Shown one piece after another: positions 53,624 through 60,730 of a stretch of 64,000 nucleotides of DNA (position 1 is the first letter of the stretch; the number at the start of each line of letters is the position of its first letter). The notes under the pieces were generated by a model, which made no database searches, was not told the DNA's origin, and saw only the letters and a program-made list of their open reading frames with translations. This DNA is from Bacteroidota bacterium (GTDB lineage Bacteria > Bacteroidota > Ignavibacteria > Kapaibacteriales > NICIL-2), in contig JAIBAE010000007.1 of assembly GCA_019695345.1 (NCBI GenBank), positions 40,006-104,005 of the forward strand. The letters are read 5' to 3'. The position numbers were made by a program, and so were the translations under genes.

Positions 53624-53648
53624 TGTATATGTATGCAATTGAGTTATA

Positions 53649-53695
53649 CCTCTGTGTTTGCTCTGTGTCTCCGATTCTCCGTGTTCAGAATTTTG
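53649..53695 (+). repeat. Family C repeat, copy C2
   Basis: Second copy of C1, between B8 and A18. Confidence 0.75.
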
Positions 53696-53717
53696 AACAG
53701 TGTAGATATGGTGAATG

Positions 53718-53778
53718 TTCTCTCCGGCATAGTACAGCAATAAAAACGCAGGCGTTGCGGTGCCGTCCTGCGTTAGCA
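53718..53778 (-). repeat. Family A repeat, copy A18
   Basis: Arms CGGCA (53725-53729) and TGCCG (53761-53765). GCGTTAGC end followed by an A run, 30 nt before the kup promoter box. Confidence 0.76.
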
Positions 53779-53807
53779 AAAAAATACCGTAGCATAATTC
53801 TTTGTTG

Positions 53808-53815
53808 TACTTTTG
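53808..53815 (+). promoter_or_regulatory. Putative kup promoter -7 box
   Basis: TACTTTTG within TTGTACTTTTGCGCC, 33 nt before the ATG at 53849. It overlaps the TTG at 53813 that would extend the frame, supporting the later start. Confidence 0.45.
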
Positions 53816-53848
53816 CGCCCGCAAACATGTGAAATATTTTGGCGATTG

Positions 53849-55852
53849 ATGATGGGAAGTCATAGTTCTTCGGCGCAACGCGCAACGGCGGCCGGCATTT
53901 TGGTTACAATGGGTATTGTGTTTGGTGATATTGGTACATCGCCGTTGTACACGCTTTCGGCAATTATGAACGGACTGGTTATTGATGAGACGCTGGTGCT
54001 TGGTGCGCTGAGTGCTGTGTTCTGGACGCTAACGTTCCAAACTACTTTGAAGTATGTACTGATTACCCTGCGTGCCGATAACCGTGGCGAAGGTGGAATT
54101 TTTTCGCTGTTTGCATTGGTTAGGAAATTGGATAAACGTTTGGTTATTCCCGCTGTAATTGGCGGTGCGTTTTTACTTGCCGATGGAATTATCACTCCAC
54201 CCATTTCTGTTGCCTCGGCTGTGGAAGGTTTACGCATCTATTACCCGCATCTTGAAACCGTGCCCATTGTACTTGCTATTATTATTGGGCTGTTTACCGC
54301 ACAGCAATTTGGTACCGATAAAGTTGGTAAACTGTTTGGACCTGTAATGGTGTTGTGGTTTACCTTTATTGGTGGTATTGGTGCTATGGCTATGACTCAG
54401 AACCCACACATTATTGCAGCTTTAAACCCGTGGTATGCTTTTCATTTGATTGTACAATATCCGCATGGCTTTTGGCTGTTGGGTGGTGTGTTTTTGTGTA
54501 CTACGGGTGCCGAGGCACTGTACTCCGACCTTGGCCACTGCGGCAGAGCAAACATACGTGTTAGCTGGTTGTATGTTAAAGTGTGTTTGATATTATCATA
54601 TGCCGGGCAAAGCGCATGGTTACTAAACCACATGGGCGGAACTATTAGTGCACGTCCGTTTTATGCTATTGTTCCGGAATCAATTTTACCGTTTGCTATT
54701 GGCTTGGCAACGTTGGCTACTATCATTGCTTCGCAAGCGTTAATAAGTGGCTCGTACACGTTAATAAACGAAGCAATGCAACTGAGTTTGTGGTTTAAAA
54801 CTAAGGTTGTTTTCCCAACAGATATTCGCGGACAGATTTATGTGCCACGCATTAACTGGACGTTGATGGTTGGCTGTATTGTTGTTGTATTGTACTTTGA
54901 GGAGTCATCGCGCATGGAGGCCGCCTACGGCTTGGCTATTACGCTTACCATGTTAATGACGACTCTGCTTATTACGATGTACCTTCTGAAAGAGCGTATT
55001 AATAAGGTTCTTGCATTTGGGTTAATGGTTGTGTTTTTAACCATTGAGGTTTCGTTTCTTATTGCAAACTCTGTTAAGTTTCACGATGGCGGTTGGTTTA
55101 GTATTGCCATTGGTGTTTTCTTAAGTGTTGTTATGTACATCATTCACCGCTCTAAAGAAATCCGTAGCCGCTTAACCGAGATCGTTCCGCTGGATGTGTT
55201 TATTCCTGTTTTGGAAAAACTCAGCCACGATGAATCCATACCAAAGTTTGCAACGCACCTTGTGTATTTAACTGCATCGCCTAATGCAAACGAAGTTGAA
55301 CAACTTGCTATAGACAGCATTATACGCCGTGCACCAAAACGTGCTGATATTTATTGGTTTGTAAATGTAAACACGGTAGATGAACCCTATAAAATGAGTT
55401 ACAACGTACAGGTGCTTGATATACAAACCGATGAAAACGGTAATCGTGATATTGATGTAGTGTTTGTACGCTTTAACCTTGGCTTCCGTGTAGAACCACG
55501 GTTAAACATGATGTTCCGCACAGTTGTGGAAGATATGGTTCACCGTGGCGAAATCAATATTGCAACTCGGTATAAATCACTCGAGCGCTTAAACCAAACA
55601 GGTGATTTTCGCTTTGTATTGTTTAAGCGATTTCTCTCTAACGATAACGAGCTTCCGGCAAACGAAAAACTTATTCTGGATGCATACTTTCAAATCAACA
55701 AGCTTGCGGTTTCAAATCAGGAATACTACGGGCTTGATACCAGTAACGTTCTTGTAGAGAATGTTCCGCTTGTGGTGTCGCCACCGCCGCGCCTGCATTT
55801 AACGCGCGAAGAAAACACTACACCGGAAGTAACATTACCACCAGAACACTAA
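53849..55852 (+). CDS. kup: KUP/HAK-type potassium uptake protein
   Basis: 667 residues (ATG 53849; another ATG at 53852). Proton-coupled K+ importer in the cytoplasmic membrane. Diagnostic motifs: GIVFGDIGTSPLYT near residue 25, TLKYVLITLRADNRGEGGIFSL, GAFLLADGIITPPISVASAVEGL, GAEALYSDLGHCGRANIRVSW, and about 12 helices to residue ~445. A soluble C-terminal domain follows. The upstream TTG frame start at 53813 falls in a promoter box and is rejected. The small gene at 55859 starts 6 nt after the stop and is likely co-transcribed. Confidence 0.96.
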   Translation: MMGSHSSSAQRATAAGILVTMGIVFGDIGTSPLYTLSAIMNGLVIDETLVLGALSAVFWTLTFQTTLKYVLITLRADNRGEGGIFSLFALVRKLDKRLVIPAVIGGAFLLADGIITPPISVASAVEGLRIYYPHLETVPIVLAIIIGLFTAQQFGTDKVGKLFGPVMVLWFTFIGGIGAMAMTQNPHIIAALNPWYAFHLIVQYPHGFWLLGGVFLCTTGAEALYSDLGHCGRANIRVSWLYVKVCLILSYAGQSAWLLNHMGGTISARPFYAIVPESILPFAIGLATLATIIASQALISGSYTLINEAMQLSLWFKTKVVFPTDIRGQIYVPRINWTLMVGCIVVVLYFEESSRMEAAYGLAITLTMLMTTLLITMYLLKERINKVLAFGLMVVFLTIEVSFLIANSVKFHDGGWFSIAIGVFLSVVMYIIHRSKEIRSRLTEIVPLDVFIPVLEKLSHDESIPKFATHLVYLTASPNANEVEQLAIDSIIRRAPKRADIYWFVNVNTVDEPYKMSYNVQVLDIQTDENGNRDIDVVFVRFNLGFRVEPRLNMMFRTVVEDMVHRGEINIATRYKSLERLNQTGDFRFVLFKRFLSNDNELPANEKLILDAYFQINKLAVSNQEYYGLDTSNVLVENVPLVVSPPPRLHLTREENTTPEVTLPPEH

Positions 55853-55858
55853 CACATC

Positions 55859-56110
55859 ATGTCGCTTGCCAACATAACCGGAACATGCGGCGTTGCGTTA
55901 ATTTTACTTGCGTACTTCCTTAGTGTAACGGGAAAACTAAAGGCAACAAGTGTAGTGTATTTATGTTTAAACGGATGCGGTGCAATACTTGCGTGTTGGA
56001 GTTCGTATCTGTTGGGGTCGGTGCCATTTATTATTCTGGAAGGAACCTGGGCTGTGGTATCGGCGTGGGCATTGGTGCAACAGTTTTTTCGTAACAACCA
56101 AAACACATGA
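55859..56110 (+). CDS. CBU_0592-like small membrane protein
   Basis: 83 residues with three hydrophobic helices (GTCGVALILLAYFLSVTG, VVYLCLNGCGAILACWSSYL, ILEGTWAVVSAWALVQQF). The pattern G.LGV.LIL.AY, N..GA and LE..W..VS is that of the CBU_0592 family of membrane domains. It lies 6 nt after kup and overlaps the next gene by ATGA, so the three form one operon. The role is unknown. Confidence 0.8.
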   Translation: MSLANITGTCGVALILLAYFLSVTGKLKATSVVYLCLNGCGAILACWSSYLLGSVPFIILEGTWAVVSAWALVQQFFRNNQNT

Positions 56111-56679
56111 TAGCTCGTTTTATCATACTGCTTGTAACAACCATTTTCTACACAGGTAGTGTAGTTGCCCAATCGCCGCAATCAACATTTACCATTATAG
56201 ATTCTATGTCGGTTGTTGCGCTAAGCAAATGTTTTCAGCAGGTAATAACACCGGCAGAGTTTAGTCTGCATTTTACACCACACGCATCGCAGTGGCTGTT
56301 TAAACAAAATCAACAGCGCATATTAAAAACAGATATGCGCATCAACGAATCAAGCACAAACAACTTCAACATCACTATTGCCGATTGCGCCGTGCGGTAT
56401 ACAAACCACGCAAGCGAGCGCGATTCACTTCAGCGAACCATACGCATAGAACTACGTCCTATGTATGGGTTGCAACTACTACAACCTGTTATACTGCAAT
56501 ACACCGATATCATTGCCCGCACCGACGCACCCCTTGCCGAAATGCCCAAATACGAATTCACCTCTGCACCTGTGCCTACGCAACCACACTCCACATGGGA
56601 TGACATTGTAGAGCCGCTTGTTGTACTCACTGCACTTGCCACCGTTGTTACATTACTCTTTACTGTTCGCTCGCAATAA
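56107..56679 (+). CDS. Exported protein with C-terminal membrane anchor, unknown function
   Basis: 190 residues: signal peptide MIARFIILLVTTIFYTGSVVAQ, a soluble domain (VVALSKCFQQVITPAEFSLHF, IELRPMYGLQLLQPVILQY) and a final hydrophobic helix LVVLTALATVVTLLFTVRSQ. Start overlaps the previous stop (ATGA). I do not recognise the family. Topology suggests a periplasmic domain tied to the inner membrane by its C terminus. Family A copy A19 follows the stop by 9 nt. Confidence 0.7.
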   Translation: MIARFIILLVTTIFYTGSVVAQSPQSTFTIIDSMSVVALSKCFQQVITPAEFSLHFTPHASQWLFKQNQQRILKTDMRINESSTNNFNITIADCAVRYTNHASERDSLQRTIRIELRPMYGLQLLQPVILQYTDIIARTDAPLAEMPKYEFTSAPVPTQPHSTWDDIVEPLVVLTALATVVTLLFTVRSQ

Positions 56680-56687
56680 TATATTCT

Positions 56688-56747
56688 GCTATCGCCTGAC
56701 TGCACCGAGCCGCACACTAAACACAACGTTCATCTGCGGAGGAGAAT
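56688..56747 (+). repeat. Family A repeat, copy A19
   Basis: Arms CTGCA (56700-56704) and TGCGG (56735-56739) pair with one U-G wobble in the sense direction. Confidence 0.72.
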
Positions 56748-56806
56748 GTCCTGCTACTAAGAATGGTTATCGTTGATGTTGGTAGGTAGTGTTATTTGCA
56801 GTTCTT

Positions 56807-57940
56807 CTATTCTTCGTCATCGTCCGTGTCTTCATAGTTGAACTCAACTTTACTTTGAATAACTACTTCGTCAAGGATTTTGTTTAGGTAACCATGTTTT
56901 ACTGCATCATTAAACCTACTATTGAGTGTCGGAATATTTATCACTTCTTCAATGCAGTCCATATACTTATCAACGATAGCTCTGATTGAATAAGTTTTGC
57001 TTGCGTTATCTCGTATTTTATTTAATAGGTCTTGTGTTAATTCGTTTGATTTGATTACAAACGTGATTGGATATTTTTGAATTTTATCAATATCAAGGAA
57101 GTATTTTTTGAAGTCCAATGTTTCTGTTACTTGAAAAAATCTGCCAAGTGGCTTCATCACAAAGTCAATTCCACCGTCATTGGCATTTGTTCTACCTGTC
57201 TTATAAAGTTTTAGATTTTCCGTGTTTAGTTTATCCATTTCAAATCCCCAAATAATTTGTTGGTCGTGGTAGAAATATTTGAGAATGGAATAGCTAACAA
57301 TTTCAAAAAGTCTTGCATCAACATTTGGTGCAAGTAAACCGATTACAAATTCCTCAATTTTCTTCGGGGTTGTCTTGCCAATCTCTTGTAACACTTCACA
57401 AGACTTTACGAAACGCTGAAAAGCGTCTTGTTTTGTCTTGGCGTATTCGTCAATGATTTCAATAATAGCCTTTGCGATTTTGAAGTTGGCTTTGCCAACT
57501 TTAACTTTCAAAAGGTTTTCGTTTATCCAATAACGATTAGTTTCGTGGTTACGGAGAATTGGAATGAATTCTGAATTTGGGAAATACTTTTGAAATTCCG
57601 AGTTCATTCTGTTGTTCAGTGCGTGGTTTTGCAGTTTACTACCAAAAGGCAGTTCTCTTTGTCTTGCAAAAAGTTTGTTGAACAAGGCACCTTCATATTT
57701 TGAATAATCACCTTTCTTATCATAGCCTTTGGCAATATAATCCTCAATAATAACATAGATGGCGTAAAGGTTTGCGAAACTTGAACGGGATTTAGAACCT
57801 TTATTTGCGGAACGGGTTTTCTCGTTTATGTATTGGATGAGTTGGCTCTTATCGAAAATATCATCTGCATTTTTTCCAAAGTGTTTTTCTAAAACTGATT
57901 TAATGTTTGCTGTGAATATATTTTCCATTTTTCTCTTCAA
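56807..57940 (-). CDS. Putative type II restriction endonuclease
   Basis: 377 residues; starts at 57940 or, more modestly, at the ATG of MENIFTANI (57928). No named family recognised. A PD-(D/E)XK-like arrangement is visible: DGGIDF near residue 252 and FQVTE near residue 268 (D-x(n)-E-x-T with QVTE in place of the usual ExK). The N-terminal two thirds are helical and Lys/Asn-rich. The gene overlaps the 3' end of a DNA adenine methyltransferase, the usual layout of a type II restriction-modification pair. The recognition sequence is unknown. The region appears AT-richer than its neighbours, in keeping with horizontal transfer. Confidence 0.7.
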   Translation of the reverse strand: MKRKMENIFTANIKSVLEKHFGKNADDIFDKSQLIQYINEKTRSANKGSKSRSSFANLYAIYVIIEDYIAKGYDKKGDYSKYEGALFNKLFARQRELPFGSKLQNHALNNRMNSEFQKYFPNSEFIPILRNHETNRYWINENLLKVKVGKANFKIAKAIIEIIDEYAKTKQDAFQRFVKSCEVLQEIGKTTPKKIEEFVIGLLAPNVDARLFEIVSYSILKYFYHDQQIIWGFEMDKLNTENLKLYKTGRTNANDGGIDFVMKPLGRFFQVTETLDFKKYFLDIDKIQKYPITFVIKSNELTQDLLNKIRDNASKTYSIRAIVDKYMDCIEEVINIPTLNSRFNDAVKHGYLNKILDEVVIQSKVEFNYEDTDDDEE

Positions 57941-58799
57941 ATAATTTCAAGGTGTCAGTATTACTCAACATGTTAGTTTCAAATGTGCGGATTTCCTTTT
58001 GTAATTTCTCGCCTTTAAACTCTTTCGCTAATTTTAATCTACGCAAACCGATTTTTATATACTCGTCTTGAAGTTCTATACCAATGGAATTTCTACCTAG
58101 TTCTTTGGCTACGAAGCAAGTAGTAAATGTTCCCGAAAATGGATCCATAACTAAATCACCCTTGTTTGAACTTGCTCTGATAATTCTTTCGAGTAAAGAG
58201 ATTGGTTTTTGTGTCGGGTGATTTTCGTATTCATCCATACGGTAACGAACCCTAGTAAACTCCCAAACGTTTCCGGGAACTTTCTCTGAACTGTAGACTG
58301 TCGGAACAGCTTTGCGATAGTCAATGAGTTTCCGCTTTGCACCTGTTTTTGCTTCTACTAAAATGTCTTCAGTGTTGAATGTATAATTGTTTTTGTCCTT
58401 AACGCAAAATAAAATTGGCTCATACATTGAGCCATAATATTTTTTTGCCTGTACTCCTGAACTATCATAAGACCAAATAAGCCTCGAAAGAATAGTTAAC
58501 TTGTTTCGTAAGTAAATATCAAAATAGGGCATAAACTGTGTTGCTGTCATTACATAAAAACTACCGTTTGGTTTTAGTTTTTGAATACACAGGTCAAGCC
58601 ATTCATAGCACCATCCTAAATATGCTTCCTCCGTTTTCCATTTCTCAACATGTCCATTGAAGTTTTTACCAATGTTGTAAGGAGGGTCGGCAAATATTAA
58701 ATCCACCGAATTGTTTGGTAGTGTTTTCAATGCTTCCAAAGCGTCTCCGTGAATTATTTTATGTTGTTCATTACCTAATATTTCCATTTTCAAATTCAT
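57900..58799 (-). CDS. DNA adenine N6-methyltransferase (beta class)
   Basis: 299 residues. The motif order is that of beta-class amino-methyltransferases: motif IV DPPYNIGKNF at residue 38 comes before the SAM-binding motif I DPFSGTFTTCFVAKEL near residue 230, which is followed by GRNSIGIELQDEYI. HPTQKPISLLERII is the conserved motif X region. Modifies adenine (DPPY) and protects DNA from the partner nuclease encoded next. The two genes overlap by 29-41 nt. Target sequence unknown. Confidence 0.93.
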   Translation of the reverse strand: MNLKMEILGNEQHKIIHGDALEALKTLPNNSVDLIFADPPYNIGKNFNGHVEKWKTEEAYLGWCYEWLDLCIQKLKPNGSFYVMTATQFMPYFDIYLRNKLTILSRLIWSYDSSGVQAKKYYGSMYEPILFCVKDKNNYTFNTEDILVEAKTGAKRKLIDYRKAVPTVYSSEKVPGNVWEFTRVRYRMDEYENHPTQKPISLLERIIRASSNKGDLVMDPFSGTFTTCFVAKELGRNSIGIELQDEYIKIGLRRLKLAKEFKGEKLQKEIRTFETNMLSNTDTLKLFEEKNGKYIHSKH

Positions 58800-59075
58800 T
58801 TAATAGTTGTTTTCAAATTTAGTCAAAAAAACAGGCAGTCAGTTTGAATGTTTGTTTGTCTCTATTCACAGTCATTTTGTTGTTGCATCATCTTTTAGAA
58901 TGCTATTTAGCGTTTTGATGCTTGGCGAAGGCGGGGTGTTTTAGCACCGAATTTTCAACGACGCACCACAACCCAAATATGTACAAAAATATTCAACCAA
59001 GCATTACAGCACTGCTTTTGTTAACCACATTTTACAAGCGCATGTACTTCTCTTCTCTGATAGTAGTCATGTATT
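58800..59075. other. Intergenic region in the restriction island
   Basis: AT-rich. A small hairpin GGTG/CACC lies at about 58938-58951 near GAAGGCGGGGTG. No repeat A, B or C, and no gene I can support. Confidence 0.35.
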
Positions 59076-59645
59076 TTATTTATTAAGCCGTAATGGACGG
59101 TGAAGCGATGTGAATTTGTCTCTACCTTTTGAACGAGAGTTGAAGATGATTTCGTCAAGTATTCTGCTTGATTTTACTTCATCCAACATAATCTCAAATA
59201 AAGTTTTAAGTTCTGTTTTGTCAGCCTGAAGTTTCCGCCAAGAAATCATAAAGTCAAATTGCTGTCCGTGCCTGAAAAGTCGTCCGGGAAGCGGATGATT
59301 TTCTCTGTTGCCGATTAAAATACCGTAACGCAAATAAGGGTGAACATTTTTATGTGTTTGTGCCTTTTGGCTATAAGTAATGCTGTCGTGAGTTGTAACG
59401 CTGTCAAGTTTGGTCTCAATAATCACTCTCGGTTTCCAAGAGTCATGGTCAAGTTTCTCGTAAATTAAAATGTCCGTCTCGTAGCTGTTGAAATGTTGTT
59501 TGTCAGGCTTTTCCGATGTGTAAGTCAGAATTTCACTTGTGTATGGCAGTCGTTTACCGTCCGATACAAAAAGTCTATTGTCGGATTTTTGAAGCCCTGA
59601 TTGAATGTCAATAACGATTGATTTTACCCATTCTCTCTCTGTCAT
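59076..59645 (-). CDS. PD-(D/E)XK-like nuclease domain protein
   Basis: 189 residues, cytoplasmic, no signal peptide. The core YETDILIYEK...RVIIETKL places Asp58, Glu77 and Lys79 as a PD-(D/E)XK catalytic triad (D-x18-ExK). This is a hallmark of restriction-type nucleases. It is encoded on the same strand upstream of the methyltransferase and endonuclease, 276 bp away, so it belongs to the same accessory island. It could be a second restriction enzyme, a nicking subunit, or a remnant of another system. No further family is recognised. Confidence 0.65.
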   Translation of the reverse strand: MTEREWVKSIVIDIQSGLQKSDNRLFVSDGKRLPYTSEILTYTSEKPDKQHFNSYETDILIYEKLDHDSWKPRVIIETKLDSVTTHDSITYSQKAQTHKNVHPYLRYGILIGNRENHPLPGRLFRHGQQFDFMISWRKLQADKTELKTLFEIMLDEVKSSRILDEIIFNSRSKGRDKFTSLHRPLRLNK

Positions 59646-59922
59646 AGTTAGTTCCGAAGTGGTACAGTTGTGTTAAATGATTGTCTGTGTATGATTACTT
59701 TTACCAAAGTCAACGAAGAACCGTTAGAGTTATTACCAATATAGTCCAAAATATGTTCTGGGAAAGATCACCGATAACGTTAAACATTTACAATAAAGTA
59801 GACGCTCAGTACTGTTTGTAACTTACTTATATCCAGAAGTTTCGAACAGTTCTTTCCTTTTATCCTCGCACAAACATAACCACTACACTTTTCACGAACA
59901 ATGGTGTTTGGTAATGACGGTT
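59646..59922. other. Intergenic region, nothing recognised
   Basis: AT-rich border between the restriction island and repeat A20. No ORF with coding character and no clear promoter box was found. Confidence 0.35.
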
Positions 59923-59983
59923 GTTTCCCGCATACAAGAGATTGGTGCTTTGCGTTGATGGTTCGGTGCGGTTTGCGATAGCT
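59923..59983 (-). repeat. Family A repeat, copy A20
   Basis: Arms CCGCA (59928-59932) and TGCGG (59967-59971). GCGATAGC end toward the DinB gene at 60094. A perfect TTATCCACA DnaA-box 9-mer lies 36 nt further on (60019-60027). Confidence 0.74.
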
Positions 59984-60093
59984 AAAACATACATACTGAA
60001 TTACCATTTCCTAACATCTTATCCACATCTACACTACAACCAAACCTTATGCGTTAACCGCGCAATAATTTATTTACTATTAGGGGAATCCTT

Positions 60094-60594
60094 ATGTACA
60101 GTTCTGTTTCCGATTTTCTTGCACAGTATGGATATGAGTCACAAGCAACTGCAAAGTTAATTGCTGCTATTTCCGATACAAACTTTAACAACGAACCTTC
60201 GCCTAAAGTGCGCTCTACCGGACGTATGGCATGGCATATAGCCCGCGCTATTGGTGGCATTGCAAGCGGCTTGAATATTGGTTTAGAATATCTACCTGCC
60301 GAAAAAGCACCAACAAGTGCAGCCGATGCACTAACAATTTACAAATCTGCAAGTTCGGATTTTATTGAGAAAGTAAAAGCAAATGTTACCGACGACATGC
60401 TACAAAACGAAGTTACTATTTTTGGTATGCAAATGACTGTTGCCGGTATTTTATATATGATACTTGCACACGAGATACATCACCGTGGTGAGTTAGTTGT
60501 AGTAATGCGTTGGGTTGGTGACACTCCTGTTGGAATTATGGGACCCACAAGTGAAGAAGAACAAGCTATGAAGGCTGCCCAACAACAAGGGTAA
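60094..60594 (+). CDS. DinB-superfamily metal-binding protein
   Basis: 166 residues, four-helix bundle. The usual His triad is complete: His48 in RMAWHIARAI and His126/His130 in LAHEIHHRGEL. DinB members are metal-dependent thiol transferases or stress proteins. The GTPVGIMGPTSEEEQ-like tail is common in small DinB proteins. Not similar enough to the DinB gene at 40116 to be a recent duplicate (His placement and lengths differ). Single gene; repeat A21 and a bidirectional terminator follow. Confidence 0.85.
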   Translation: MYSSVSDFLAQYGYESQATAKLIAAISDTNFNNEPSPKVRSTGRMAWHIARAIGGIASGLNIGLEYLPAEKAPTSAADALTIYKSASSDFIEKVKANVTDDMLQNEVTIFGMQMTVAGILYMILAHEIHHRGELVVVMRWVGDTPVGIMGPTSEEEQAMKAAQQQG

Positions 60595-60611
60595 GTTTGT
60601 AACACAATGTT

Positions 60612-60673
60612 CTCTCTCCCGCAGAGTGAGTTGTGTTTATATTACTCACATTCGGCGCGGTCAGGCGATAGCA
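60612..60673 (-). repeat. Family A repeat, copy A21
   Basis: Arms CCGCG and TGCGG in sense (60656-60660 and 60619-60623): the last pair is a G-U wobble that pairs only in the sense direction. It lies beyond the terminator of the cytochrome gene. Confidence 0.7.
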
Positions 60674-60674
60674 T

Positions 60675-60716
60675 AAAAAAACCGGAGCACAAGAAATTGC
60701 GTTCCGGTTTTCTTTT
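60675..60716. terminator. Bidirectional rho-independent terminator
   Basis: Stem AAACCGGA/TCCGGTTT (60679-60686 and 60703-60710), with TTCTTTTTT after it on the plus strand and an A run before it (T tract on the minus strand). Serves the convergent DinB and cytochrome genes. Confidence 0.88.
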
Positions 60717-60730
60717 TTGTTAGAGTGTTA

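Noticed and set aside
53813..53848. TTG start extending kup
   Set aside because: The TTG lies inside the TACTTTTG promoter box; the ATG at 53849 is adequate and fits family N termini.
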